From assembly GCA_907163375.1 (NCBI GenBank), contig CAJQUW010004581.1:1-64000 (forward strand): a DNA stretch of 64,000 nucleotides, read 5' to 3'. The stretch comes from Prostheceraeus crozeri. Taxonomy: Eukaryota; Platyhelminthes; Polycladida; Euryleptidae. Position numbers and translations under genes: made by a program. Below the pieces are notes generated by a model that was not told the DNA's origin, did not search any database, and worked only from the letters and a program-made list of their open reading frames with translations. Position 1 is the stretch's first letter. Each line of letters starts with the position of its first letter. Below are positions 12,030-23,462 of the stretch, piece by piece.

Positions 12030-12281
12030 TTAGATCAGCAAATTTGGCAGACAAGTGAAACTTAAGGTTGAAACAAAATGTTCTTTGTTGTTCGCTGTCG
12101 CTGGTGGTTTCGTAACCTCATGGGAAGGCACGTTTCCGGTCTGTCGGTTGACTGCTGCTTGATCTAAACTCTGCCACTCTTGTCTCAGCAAAGCTTCAAG
12201 TCGAGGAAGAATTGACCGTTTGACACCGTACCCCCGTAAGCTCCAGCCATTTTCAATAGGATTGAGTGGTCTCCGTGGCAC
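12030..12281 (-). pseudogene. Tc1-like transposase C-terminal fragment
   Basis: The minus strand encodes LNPIENGWSLRGYGVKR, then LEALLRQEWQSLDQAAVNR. This is the end of the Tc1/mariner DDE domain, with NPIEN carrying the third catalytic acidic residue, followed by the usual C-terminal helices. Nothing upstream of the LNPIEN motif is recognisable, so only a fragment remains. It differs from the transposase at 23620-24321, so it is a separate, older family. Confidence 0.7.
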
Positions 12282-12460
12282 AGTGGTTAAGTGGTTGGCC
12301 TAGCGATCTTTGGTGGAGCCCCGAGTGTGTCGTTGGAAGTCTTCAGGAAGGCCATCCGGACTAAAAGCACCACAACGCTCCGGAAACGTCTGCGTCACTT
12401 GACTTCATCCAACCTCTCAAGCAGCCTCCGCGACCTCTGAGACAGATAGACGCTTCATCT
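12268..12460 (+). repeat. tRNA-derived SINE-like repeat
   Basis: CTCCGTGGCACAGTGGTTAA resembles a pol III box A context. Further on, AGGAAGGCCATCCGGAC with TAAAAGC resembles the conserved AGGAAGGGCATCCGG core of many SINE and LINE tails in aquatic animals. No second copy was seen in the window. Ends are approximate. Confidence 0.45.
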
Positions 12461-13811
12461 CTCCAAACAACTTGTTTCCATTGAGAACGCCAGTGGCATC
12501 GCCCACTTCAGACATTGATTCTTGCGGTTAGCGGTCAATTCGATCCCTGATGGTCTCTTACAACATTTAAAGCGCTCACGTTTCAGGCGGCTTAGCACCA
12601 TTATGGCTGAAGTGAACTCATAGCTTCTCTAAAAACTAGCCGATTAGCGAAAATTAGCCGCATGCAAAGTATACCCTTTGCCTTGTGTCTGATTCATTAT
12701 CATTGTCACATGCTTTCATATTGAGAATTTACGATTTCTAAAAGAGGAGATTTTCACTTTTTGACCTCTGTCCACCATCTATGGCTCATTGAGACGTTGA
12801 GAATATACGCGATCGAGTACTGCATGACTTATCAATGTAAAATGAGATTGAAAGTCTTGAGAATCGATTGAATTTTGACATTTTTTATCATCAACTTTGT
12901 AGCGTGATCGATTGTATTGCATATTTTGAGACTTATGATTGAACTTTCTAGTTTCAATTATTTCCTACATTTGTATTATTTTCTATTATTTGTAGGAATT
13001 TCCATTTTGAGCAATTATAGGACGACTTTATATCATTGTGTTCTTCCTAATAGCAGCTACATGCACTTAATTATAATTGCGATTACCATGAGATATTTTA
13101 CATTAACTGATTCTACTTGCAAAACTTTTGCAGTAGTAAGAATGGAATGCATAGATTACAAAAGAAATCGATTATTAAATCATTTGAAATTATTTTGCAT
13201 CATATTAAACCCAAAAGTGTGGAATTGTAGCGACAATAGCAAAAAATTCATAAATGAACTTGAATTGAATGGCGCTAACATTTTCATTGATGAATGGCAA
13301 TTGAACGTGACATCGTCCTATCATTAATGAAATTTCCCACTTCGATTTTGAAAGTATTTATTTCTCAGTGAATTGTTCATAATCGCCGTCAAGTCATTAC
13401 GTCATTTTTGCGATGATTTCTCACAACTGCTTGGGTAGATTTCTCCATTGCAGTTTCAAAATGCGCTTCGGTTCCCTTAGTTTTCATCGACCGTTGAAGT
13501 GCGCCGAAGAACTTTTCGCACATTTTTAAACTACAACATGCTAGAGAAACTGACAAACTCTCGACGCACAACAATAGCAGAAGCAAAAGCAATGACACAT
13601 CAAGGAAAGCCATCAATAGCGGAGAACATGAACTTCCAGACTGTAATTTCCACAATTCAGTTATCATGCAAGCAACACACTTCCTAGTCGGACTCACATC
13701 TTCGTAGAAATGCTGCACACTGCTGCTTCACGCCCGTTATCCATCGAAGAGGCGCGGAATGCCGAAAACCAGTCATTTGCGATTTTGACCGAAAGCCAGG
13801 CTGGTGATTTT
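12461..13811. other. No gene recognised
   Basis: The 136-codon frame at 12917-13327 is AT-rich and matches no family. The minus-strand frame at 13389-13718 carries a run of Leu codons and also looks accidental. This sequence lies inside the large intron between 11699 and 19266. Confidence 0.45.
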
Positions 13812-14126
13812 GGTCAGCACTTTACAGTCCTTGGTCAGCACTTTACAGTCCTTGGTCAGCACTTTACATTTCATGGTCAGCACTTTACATTTCATGGTCA
13901 GCACTTTACATTTCATGGTCAGCACTTTACAGTCCTTGGTCAGCACTTTACAGTCCTTGGTCAGCACTTTACAGTCCTTGGTCAGCACTTTACAGTTCAT
14001 GGTCAGCACTTTACAGTCCTTGGTCAGCACTTTACAGTCCTTGGTCAGCACTTTACAGTCCTTGGTCAGCACTTTACAGTCCTTGGTCAGCACTTTACAG
14101 TCCTTGGTCAGCACTTTACAGTTCAC
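13812..14126 (+). repeat. 21-bp minisatellite, 15 copies
   Basis: Fifteen head-to-tail units begin with GGTCAGCACTTTACA. They end in GTCCTT (10 copies), TTTCAT (3 adjacent copies), GTTCAT (1) or GTTCAC (the last). The order is 2 GTCCTT, 3 TTTCAT, 3 GTCCTT, 1 GTTCAT, 5 GTCCTT, 1 GTTCAC. Because 21 is a multiple of three and the unit has no stop in several frames, long repetitive open frames arise on both strands (heptads such as GQHFTVL). I treat these as by-products of periodicity, since no start context or flanking domain supports a protein. Confidence 0.95.
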
Positions 14127-14810
14127 GGTGAACTTTAATGCTGCAAATTATATTTACGTCATTTTATTTTCTCTACGTACTATTTTGATTGTAATTGCGT
14201 TGAAATAGAATATCCTTGAAAAGCGCCCGAATCTAGCATTTGAAATATTACAATATGCTCAATTGAATCAAATCGACCTAATAAAGAATCAGAAATATCA
14301 AATTGTTAAACGATTTATTATTAACTCATTTATCAGCATTATTTTGGTTTTCTGTCAGATGGCTGATAATATTCGATAAAATTGACTCCATCGAGCGTCG
14401 CATCTTTTACTACTGCTATTTACTTTATTATCATTTCTGCAATTCTTTCCACTTTTTCAAGTCCACATGTAGTTCATTAATAGGAGGTAGCAAATGGTGG
14501 TCAAGTGATAAGGTATACTTCTGATCAAATTTAAATTCAAAAAAATCTTCTTTTGCAATGCTTAGTAGCTTATGTATTAACCTGTGCTATGGTAATCCTA
14601 TTGTTTTCAATCGGAGATTCTGAGCGGGTATTTCTCTTAGGAGAAATACCTCATAGACATGAAGAAACATGTTTTTGCCATATATTTGTAATAACATCGA
14701 AAACATAAAAAAATCTAAGAATATGTAAGACTATGTAGCAAAAGTCGGCATCAGTTGAATGGACACGATCAGTCCAAATGAACACCCAGTAAAGTTACAA
14801 TTACTGAAGA
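14127..14810. other. No gene recognised
   Basis: AT-rich intronic sequence. A small hairpin (GTATTTCTC and GAGAAATAC near 14628-14650) resembles part of the MITE at 15793-15947. Nothing else is seen. Confidence 0.45.
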
Positions 14811-15599
14811 TCAATCTTGCGTGTTGAGGATTATCAAGCTGAATTGTATCCATTTTATTTGTGCATTTTCTCCGTACTGTAGGTCTCGATGCTCTTGGCA
14901 AGCTCTTAGCCTAAAATGCAAGCCAATGTGGTATAATAGTGTCTTCACCAATTTGTCGGGGTCAGAGATTCCGAAGGCACCAATTTCCCATAATTCAGCT
15001 TCCTCTTCTTTCAAAATAGCGTTCGCCCGTTTGGATGGCCGCATGCAGCCTAGTCGAGCGGACTTTTTCATTTGAGCGTCTAAACTATCTCTGCTATTTT
15101 GAAAATCACTGTCAGAGATTCCGAAGGCACCAATTTCCCATAATTCAGCTTCCTCTTCTTTCAAAATAGCGTTCGCCCGTTTGGATGGCCGCATGCAGCC
15201 TAGTCGAGCGGACTTTTTCATTTGAGCGTCTAAACTATCTCTGCTATTTTGAAAATCACTGTCCTTGAAAAAAGAAAACTGCCAGTCTGTTTGAGTTCTG
15301 AAATAATACTAAACCATTGTTGCCATTGTTTTTAAGGTTTCCGGTGGATAGCGGTTACCATCTACCTTTCGAACTTCAGCAAAAAAGTAACGTAAACAAC
15401 AATCCAAGTCACTCGGTAAAAATTCGTCTAAACTCTTCAAAACTTTTGGAACATCATCAAGTCGAACTCGCCATTCACTTAACCATAAATTGAACAAACG
15501 CATAACCCAATTCATCTTGCTGATCGTATTCTTACAGTGACTGTTCTGGATGTCATCTTGAATTTCGTCATTCGATACGGCATGGAATCGTGACTGCAT
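14811..15599 (-). pseudogene. Crypton-like / DUF3504 tyrosine recombinase fragment
   Basis: A single minus-strand frame runs from 15599 to 14811 with one TAG near 15316. The first part (KNTISKMNWVMRLFNLWL, then LRYFFAEVRK.DGNRYPPETL) resembles the SAM-like core-binding domain of Crypton-type recombinases. The second part (LDAQMKKSARLG, then NAILKEEEAELWEIGAFG) and GLHFRLRACQEHRDLQ match the DUF3504 catalytic-domain start seen in KIAA1958-like and Crypton-derived proteins. A 150-bp segment (50 codons) is duplicated in tandem and in frame (14961-15110 and 15111-15260). The frame ends before the HxxR and Tyr catalytic region, so it is truncated. It lies antisense in an intron of the PhyH-family gene. 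One nonsense codon in about 260 codons suggests fairly recent decay. Confidence 0.75.
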
Positions 15600-15792
15600 T
15601 ATTCAAGTATCAAGGATTGTGCGAATGATGATGCTGAAAGGCAACTTTGAAATACATGTACAGTACTATGAATTAAATTTCAAAACTCTTGCCATGGATT
15701 TCTCGTATATATCTCTGGTGTAGTCTATATGTATGATTGGTCCATAGAATGTGGTTGGTTTGGCATAGTTTGGTCTATGGTCGGTTAATACA

Positions 15793-15947
15793 TTATAATA
15801 TAGCACAGATATCTGGAGAACACCCACCGACACATTATCCTCATAGAAAAATCTACTTGCTCCTCAGCTTCGCTTCGGGGCAATAGATATTTCAATTCGG
15901 ATAATCTGAGTGGGTATTCTCCTGATATCAGTGCAATATTATATACG
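15793..15947. repeat. 155-bp palindromic MITE
   Basis: The left arm (ATTATAATATAGCAC, GATATC, GGAGAACACCCAC, ATTATCC) is mirrored by the right arm (GGATAAT, GTGGGTATTCTCC, GATATC, GTGCAATATTATAT). The arms are about 47 nt. The centre carries CAGCTTCGCTTCGG, and around it TTGCTCC and GGGGCAA pair again. The form is that of a MITE; no coding content. Confidence 0.65.
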
Positions 15948-17723
15948 TACATTCTTATACTCCATAGACAGCATAGAAATTAACAGTACCATAGAAAGTC
16001 CTAGAATTGAAATTGCATGAAAATTATGGCACACTCCGGGGGAACTTAGTTCACGTAAAAAGCAAATTTTGCGAGCTGGCTTTCTTGTTTTCTGGTTGGC
16101 ATTTTCAATCATGAAGTCAATTTGTGATCTCGATTGTTGCCCCTTGTCCAAAGATCATGTACACAAAAGCAATAGTGAATTTACAAAATAGTGCAGCGAC
16201 AGGATGACAAAGAAGGAAATCCTTTAAAACGCTCTATATGGTCATCATTTTGAAATATCGCTCCTATAATCAATCAAGAGTATAATCAGACACATATGCA
16301 ACTTGTAATGTCCATTCGCAGATCATACATTGGTCCAGCTTGAAATCAGAGGCCAAGAAATCTCAGAGTATTCATTTTACTTTGAAGGATTCCCCTGTTC
16401 AATATACGTGTATTTGAACAATTTTCAAAACCTTTGCATGCTTTCGAATATGAGCCTCCAAAATATCATCACACTATGTCATATAAATCATTTAGTGATA
16501 AATTGAAAAGTTCCAACAACATTTCATTTATCTGATAAATGACTGTCGGTAAAGAAGCTTTCGATTTGTTTTTCCAGAAGAGCGCTAGGTTTCTTGACCG
16601 TTGGAATGAGAAATTATCCAATAATTAGAATTTTTATCTTTGAATTCTTGAAATGTTCTTACAACCAGTACACCGACCACTTTCGACTCTGTGAACCAAT
16701 TTTATATTCACATTCCAGCATTGAAAAATTGTATAATGGTTGTTAATGACTGCTACAAGTAGACACAGTATATTAATCCATGGAATAGTAGGCTATTTCA
16801 CATAAAACAGTATCATCATCTCACTTAGAATTCTCTTTATGAAAATCCTGCAATTTGCTGTCAATAACTTCCACAACCAACTTGGCAAATAGTTTGACTA
16901 TGATGCGATGTTTTAGATCGAATCTGATCTACAAACCATAGATTATTCCATGTGCCATCATTGTACCTAGGCGAGATATCAAACTTCCATTTTAATGCAA
17001 TATTATCTACTTCTATGATGGAGATGTACGCAAAGAAATAAATTACCTTCACCTGATTAAAAAGTCCTTTTCAGTACTCTCGCTGCCCTCTCTCGACAAC
17101 GATATCGCTCTTCTTTGTGAAACTAATTACGTGTATAAAAGTTTCATGACATTTCCGATACACGTGAAAGCACGTGATAGTCTTGCTGACGAATATGAGA
17201 TGTCAGTATTTTTGAAAGAACATGTGTCAATCTTCGAGTGAGCAGTATGAGAGGAAAATGCATTATGTGATCAAATTGCGACTTCAACCATTGTTGTTAA
17301 TTATAGGCATCATTCGTTGTCAATCCGGATAATTACTGCCTCTTCTTGTCATCAATCATTGACGACAGCATTTCATTTCATGTTTGGTAGAGACAATTTA
17401 TAAGTCAGTCAACGTCAAATCAATTAGTTCTGGAATCAAGGTTGTCTGTATTAAATACAAGCCAATCTGGTAATTTCCTGTTTCACAATATATGATGATG
17501 CAGGGTCGAGATCAGAGTTCAATGATCGTAGTAGCCATCAAAGACTCACTTTCAACAAAATTCAACTATCTCTCCGAATCCGCTACCCCTGATATAATTT
17601 TTGGTTTATGCACTTTTCCGTCAACATTTCTGCATTTGTGATTGTTTTCATTCTCAACACGTGTCACATGGACTGCATCTCTTCGAATTATAGTCGCACT
17701 CCGAACAGAAGTTTGTAATAGTT
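15948..17723. other. No gene recognised
   Basis: Intronic AT-rich sequence. GCACACTCCGGGGGAACTTAG near 16029 resembles a core block of the CATAGAAAT MITE family and may be a decayed fragment. No exon or RNA gene is seen. Confidence 0.45.
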
Positions 17724-18732
17724 GCCGCCTACGAAATAGCCACGGCTGTTATTCGAAGTTGCGGATCTTGACTGAACAACACTTTATATACAGTAAAGAT
17801 TTGCGTCGGATCAGAGAATGGCGGTCGATCCGATCCGATTGTATACGGGAAAAATCCGAAATGTTTTCATTTCTTTGCATTCCTTTGAATTGGAAGTATT
17901 GAATGTCAGCGTATAGCTTCTCTCAATGATTTGAAGAATGAGGTAATGGAAGTATGGATCACGGTATTCATACTAGAAGTCTGAATCCATGCGGCGATGT
18001 ATAGAAGCTGTCCTGAAAGCCAGAGAGGGACCAGCTAAACTTTGATATTTTGACTGTGTTGTTGAAGCAATAACATCAGATTTCGTATTTTTTTAGTAAG
18101 CGTAGTTGGCAAAAATCACACAATTACCCTGGGAACATATTTCGAGAGTTGGAATTGATGTTATTGCATTAAAAGACTATATTCTAACTCAAATGGAGAA
18201 TTATGCTAATCAAATGACCAGCATGGTATATCTGCATGCATTTTGAATATAGGCATACAGTTGGCATATACATTGTGTGTTCGCAGCATATCATTCCTAC
18301 TGGTTAAATTATTGGTCTGGTCTTCAATGTAAGGCTAGACATAGTGCTAATATTTTCTTGGTGAGCTATCTTAATAATCATTCGGATATTCCTTTCATGG
18401 TATACAGGCTCGAATGATGGGACAAGGGTTCAACACTCTTGCATGGCCTGATTAGCCTAATGATCTTATGATTTATGAAATGTCTTCATTTGAAGAGTAT
18501 ATTGCGCCGCAACATAACAGCCTACCTGAATGTAGGCTATTTGCACAATGCAGAAGTATAACACATAGAATAATATCAGATGCCGGTACCATAAATGTCT
18601 CCATTCAAATAACCATACTTCCTTTTGAATAGGAACATGTGGAAGGTCTTATAAAGCTTACATCGAAATATCATTGCTCTGAGAATGAGACAAGCTGATT
18701 TAATGATAGAATATTTCTTATATTATTAGTAT

Positions 18733-18810
18733 ATCATTCAATAGCTCAGTTGGTAGAGCGTTGGCCAAGAATGCCCGAGGTCGGTGGTTCAAATCCACCA
18801 AGACGCACAG
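18733..18810 (+). repeat. tRNA-like sequence (tRNA pseudogene or SINE head)
   Basis: TAGCTCAGTTGG matches the pol III box A consensus exactly and GGTTCAAATCC fits box B. The D and T arms can form. The acceptor ends (TCATTCA and AGACGCA) do not pair, there is an extra C in the anticodon stem, and position 33 is A instead of U, so a working tRNA is unlikely. An error-rich copy lies at about 29537-29608 in the duplicated contig end. Confidence 0.6.
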
Positions 18811-19265
18811 TCTTATTTTGTCTGTAAAATCATCTGCATAGCGTATCATTCTCCTCTGACTACCGAGTCAACGTACGCGGATCTTATAATGTGCTAAGCA
18901 GAAAGGAAATGGATGACTCCGATCTCAGACACAGAAGAGCAGTGTTTCAAGTGTGGAATAAGTGCAGAATGTGTTGTGTTCTTAATGTATGCAAGTGCAA
19001 TTTTCTGAGTTGCATTGAAGACATAATATACGTATAGATTTCCAAAATGTCAGATTAAATCGGACCTTTCTTGACCGATCTTGTCCAATCCGAGTCCGAA
19101 ATGATTGATCAGAAGTCGGATCGGACTCGCACACGTTTGATAAACAGCGCAGGCTCTCAGCTCCTGATGTTCACATATATTACAGATAAAAATCTTTCTT
19201 ATTGTTGTATGTACTGGCTGTTCCAAGAACCCATTAAGTTTTACGTGCACGTATGCTATTTTCAG

Positions 19266-19461
19266 GAAGTTCCTGACTGATGATGAATTGGCTAAAACGC
19301 GTCGCGTGCTCGAGGCAGAAAACAGCTTCGTCTGGTCTAGGATTCGTGGTATGGATGATGGCATGGGTCGTAAATCAAAGATGGTGTTATGGAATCACCC
19401 AGGAGATGATGTGACTGGCATGATAGCACGCTCGGAAAAACTGGTCAACATCTCAGAAGAT
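19266..19461 (+). CDS. PhyH-family dioxygenase, second visible coding exon
   Basis: The exon follows a TTTTCAG acceptor and ends at GAT before a GTAAGTG donor (19462). Its first G completes the Lys codon begun in the previous exon, giving FILVKKFLTDDELAKT, and it then encodes 65 codons ending in phase 0. The pattern KKFLTDDELAKTR..LE and the later VLWNHPGDD..GMIARSEKLVNI is typical of ectoine-hydroxylase-like members of the phytanoyl-CoA dioxygenase family: a post-strand helix, then the segment that leads to the active-site core. It lacks catalytic residues, which come in the next exons. A broken copy lies at 30124-30338. The 5' intron is about 7.6 kb and contains the Crypton-like fragment and the 21-bp minisatellite. 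Confidence 0.9.
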
Positions 19462-19879
19462 GTAAGTGAAACAAGCCACCCAATTTATGATATCTGTCGC
19501 TGATCCATGAAGAGTCTGTATGAAAGAAAATAATATGCAAATTTCAGAAGTGTGCACAGCTCGTCAATTCAGACTAAACTAAATTCTTTCTTCATCCGAA
19601 AGTTCTATTGTAAATCCAGATGCCCCTACTGACGACTTCAAATGTCACTGCCGTGCCACCGAGACCACAATAAGAAGCTGTAAGAAATTGTCCCACTAAT
19701 TCCCAAAACAATTCAAAATATGAAAGATTCAAAATTAACCAGGTAATAAAAAAGTTGTTTTTTAATTTTGTGGAATTGTGGAACGTAATTTGTGGGCGCT
19801 CTAGGCACTGTACGACTTGAGGTAGAAATGTGTGCATTAGACTTCAATGGGCACATTTGAAGACATTGCAAACAGCTTA

Positions 19880-21046
19880 ATATAGGACATGGACAGCTAG
19901 AAATCTGAAGGTGATAGTGTTCTAGATGTCCATGATATAGGACATGGACAGCTAGAAATCTGAAGGTGATAGTATTCTAGATGTCCATGATATAGGACAT
20001 GGACAGCTAGAAATCTGAAGGTGATAGTATTCTAGATGTCCATGATATAGGACATGGACTGCTAGAAATCTGAAGGTGATAGTATTCTAGATGTCCATGA
20101 TATAGGACATGGACAGCTAGAAATCTGAAGGCGATAGTATTCTAGATGTCCATGATATAGGACATGGACAGCTAGAAATCTGAAGGCGATAGTATTCTAG
20201 ATGTCCATGATATAGGACATGGACAGCTAGAAATCTGAAGGTGATAGTATTCTAGATGTCCATGATATAGGACATGGACAGCTAGAAATCTGAAGGTGAT
20301 AGTATTCTAGATGTCCATGATATAGGACATGGACAGCTAGAAATCTGAAGGTGATAGTATTCTAGATGTCCATGATACAGGACATGGACAGCTAGAAATC
20401 TGAAGGCGATAGTATTCTAGACGTCCATGATATAGGACATGGACAGCTAGAAATCTGAAGGTGATAGTATTCTAGATGTCCATGATATAGACATCGGCAG
20501 CTAGAAATCTGAAGGTGATAGTATTCTAGATGTCCATGATATAGGACATGGACAGCTAGAAATCTGAAGGTGATAGTATTCTAGATGTCCATGATATAGG
20601 ACATGGACAGCTAGAAATCTGAAGGCGATAGTATTCTAGATGTCCATGATATAGGACATGGACAGCTAGAAATCTGAAGGTGATAGTATTCTAGATGTCC
20701 ATGATATAGGACATGGACAGCTAGAAATCTGAAGGTGATAGTATTCTAGATGTCCATGATATAGGACATGGACAGCTAGAAATCTGAAGGTGATAGTATT
20801 CTAGATGTCCATGATATAGGACATGGACAGCTAGAAATCTGAAGGCGATAGTATTCTAGATGTCCATGATATAGGACATGGACAGCTAGAAATCTGAAGG
20901 TGATAGTATTCTAGATGTCCATGATATAGGACATGGACAGCTAGAAATCTGAAGGTGATAGTATTCTAGATGTCCATGATATAGGACATGGACAGCTAGA
21001 AATCTGAAGGCGATAGTATTCTAGAGGTCCATGATATAGGACATGG
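19880..21046 (+). repeat. 55-bp hairpin minisatellite, about 21 copies
   Basis: Tandem units have the form ATATAGGACATGGACAGCTA...ATTCTAGATGTCCATG. Within each unit CATGGACAGCTAGAA pairs with TTCTAGATGTCCATG (15 nt, one mismatch) across a 17-nt loop, so every unit can fold alone. One site alternates GGTGAT and GGCGAT. The C form occupies units 5, 6, 10, 14, 18 and 21, which gives a four-unit (220-bp) higher-order spacing in the middle. It lies in the intron between exons 2 and 3. The second assembled copy (30815-33430) is longer and noisy. Confidence 0.95.
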
Positions 21047-21722
21047 CAGAGTCTTAGCACCGATAAAGCCGATTGGAATTCCCTTAGAAATGTAACTTGC
21101 TGGAATAGAAGAACCATTGAATATCCCCATTTCGATAAAGGATTTATGAATCGTTGCTTGCTTGATTGTTCATCCTCAAATGCGTGTTGAGCCATTGCTT
21201 AGCGATCGTCTACGTTCATCCTGTTCAAGTACCGTATTTCTTTTATTACAGTCCATAGATTCTTAACTTTCCTTTGATTCTATTGGAGACACTGGTTGTA
21301 AATCATCAGTAGAAAAACTCTATTTTTAAACAAAAGTATTTGAATTGTGAATAATAGTGACAACCATTTTCTAATGTTGAACTTTTGTCGGGCATTTGAT
21401 ACTTGCATTCACTGGTCTGCACACCTGCACAGCTACTCATTTCCCAGGCTTCGCTATTCTATCAGCTAACTGCAGCGTCTTGAGGATTTGATTAACACTG
21501 CAATCAACAGAGACCACTGCGACTTTAGCTTTGGGATGGTCGAATCCGACTCAAGGCGATCCTTGGCTTTCTGGGCAGTTATCGCAAAAGAAGGCTACCT
21601 CGGATGTATTGGAGGTTCTGCTTCATTTTAACTATCTGCACCTGCATTCTGCTTCATTTTAACTATTCGCCTCGAACAGTTCGATACCCGAATTCTATTC
21701 ACCTCGAGGTCCGAGCTGAATC

Positions 21723-21960
21723 CATAGAATTAAACTGTTTATCTGACGTTGACTAGAATAGAAATTGACTCCAGGTCGCGGCACATCCGCGGGAGCTTAG
21801 TTGGGGCATGAAGGACCAATGAAAAGCTTAGAATTGCACATATGACTGATTCTAATCCAATCATACAGCCGTTGACAAGTGTATTTAAGTGGAAATGTGC
21901 GCGAATTTTGTGCCACTATTATATGTGGCATGTAGCTTGACTTCCATTATTGTTATGAAT
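21723..21960. mobile_element. CATAGAAAT-type MITE, copy 2
   Basis: This segment aligns with 51503-51758 and 11319-11569: TAAACTGTTTATCTGA, GGTCGCGGCACATCCG, TTGGGGCATGAA, ATGACTGATTCTAA. The left end begins CATAGAATTAAAC. The right terminus is decayed. An error-rich copy lies near 34120-34370. Confidence 0.65.
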
Positions 21961-22353
21961 TCCTAAGGCTGTATTAGAGAATCGGATTGCAATTGAAGAA
22001 ATACGGTATCCTTGTTTGTTCTTGCCTCAAAACATTCCCATAATTCATTCTTTCATTTCAATATCATTATTATTGATTTCCACATGAAATATTGCAATCC
22101 GTGTCTGTCAACAACTCATTTAATGAATTTTTCATCCGCCCTGACAGCTGTATGCAATTTACCTTCCAATAATCAGCTGGAAAAAGCTGAAACTCCGATA
22201 GACTCCGTTAACAGAAGACTTTATTCCCATAAAAAATGACGAGTGGTCCTCATTGTCTGGCGATGTGATGCAATTTTGCATAATCTATCTTGAAATTACC
22301 GTAGCAATCAATTCAGACTACTCGACATCACAGCAGAAAGTTGTGTTTTTCAG

Positions 22354-22445
22354 CTTCTTGGAGATGAAGTGTATCATTATCACTCGAAACTGGTTACTAA
22401 AGAAGCATTTGAGGGTGGATCACATATCTGGCATCAGGATTACGG
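22354..22445 (+). CDS. PhyH-family dioxygenase, exon with HxD iron site
   Basis: A TGTTTTTCAG acceptor precedes the exon and a GTGAGT donor follows at 22446. The 92 bases give [19 protein letters not shown], then [11 protein letters not shown], and end with two bases (GG) that the next exon completes to Gly. The join to the previous exon (KLVNISED, then [10 protein letters not shown]) is in phase 0 and matches the family. WHQD is the HxD part of the Fe(II) facial triad; in this family the Lys of YHSKL is also conserved. The enzyme would use 2-oxoglutarate and O2 to hydroxylate a substrate that cannot be named from the sequence. A frameshifted copy is at 34806-34907. Confidence 0.92.
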
Positions 22446-22514
22446 GTGAGTATTAACGTCAGAAATATCATTCTTTCATTTCAACGAATAATAGAATAGA
22501 GATCTACATTATTA

Positions 22515-23238
22515 CAGTAGAACCCACTTATAACGGACTCTTGGATATAACGTACTCCTCTTACAGGCACGGACAAAAATTCCTATTATCTCTGTATAAA
22601 ATGCCTCGGTTATGACGTACTCGGATATAGCGAACTCTTTTCAAGGGTCCACAGAGCAAATTCTGATTTTTACAACGTACTTAGGGATGAAAGTACTTAA
22701 GTATTCTGAATCATCGAAACGAAGCTGACACGATTCTACAATAACTTGCTGCGTTTGATGATGGCAGCAACAGCTCTTGTCATTGGCTCGGAGGAGGACA
22801 ACTTTTGAGTGTCGAATCCGTTCAATGAGCAATCGATAGAAGTGAACTGGAATTAAGACATTGTCTGTGATGGTGTCTTCTTAACACGTCACTGAGCTGT
22901 TTACATTGTTTTTTTAGTCATTCAGATTTTTAGATTCATGTTCAGAATATTGCATATTTTCTCTTACACAATAGAGAATTGTTAAGACACTATGCTGTTT
23001 TCTCGAGTAGGCATGATCATACATGTAGGGCCAGGGCATTACATGTACATGTATTTATGGTGATGCATAGTGAGAATTAGCTGGTCATGATGGATAGGAC
23101 CTTAATATTGCAATTGACAACTTAATTTGGTGCAGAAACAGGCTTCAATACTTCTTATACAGCTTGTTCTTGCACACCTCGGATATAACGTACCAATCTT
23201 TTAGGTCCCTTGAAGTACGTTATAAGTGGGTTCTACTG
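22515..23238. mobile_element. pogo/Tigger-like MITE
   Basis: CAGTAGAACCCACTTATAACG at the left and CGTTATAAGTGGGTTCTACTG at the right are perfect inverted repeats of 21 bp, flanked by TA on both sides. Subterminal GGATATAACGTAC is repeated near both ends. No transposase frame lies within the 724 bp. TIRs of this type (CAGT.RAACC...TATAACG) with TA target sites are usual in pogo/Tigger-like elements. In the other assembled copy this MITE is split by the G-poor block (left part at about 34984-35041, right part 48815-49446). Confidence 0.8.
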
Positions 23239-23462
23239 TATCATTGACTGACTTGCTGACGTCATCATCGTGCATAACTAAGATGATATGAAATATGACG
23301 ATGCAGATGGAAATGTCTAGCTCCAAAATATATTCCTTATTCATTTTCCAGAGGTTGAGAACATCAAGCTCCACAGCTAATGAAGTTACATCTTAAACTA
23401 TCAATCTTATCAAGAAATTTCACATAAATTTGCTTGATTTCTCACTGTCATCATTATAATTA

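Noticed and set aside
13710-14138. Secreted or structural repeat protein from the 21-bp array
   Set aside because: The frame exists only because the unit is a multiple of three without stops; similar frames exist on the other strand.
18733-18810. Functional tRNA gene
   Set aside because: Acceptor strands do not pair, the anticodon stem has an extra base and U33 is missing.
19880-21046. CRISPR array
   Set aside because: The units are directly tandem without unique spacers, in a eukaryotic intron; this is a minisatellite.
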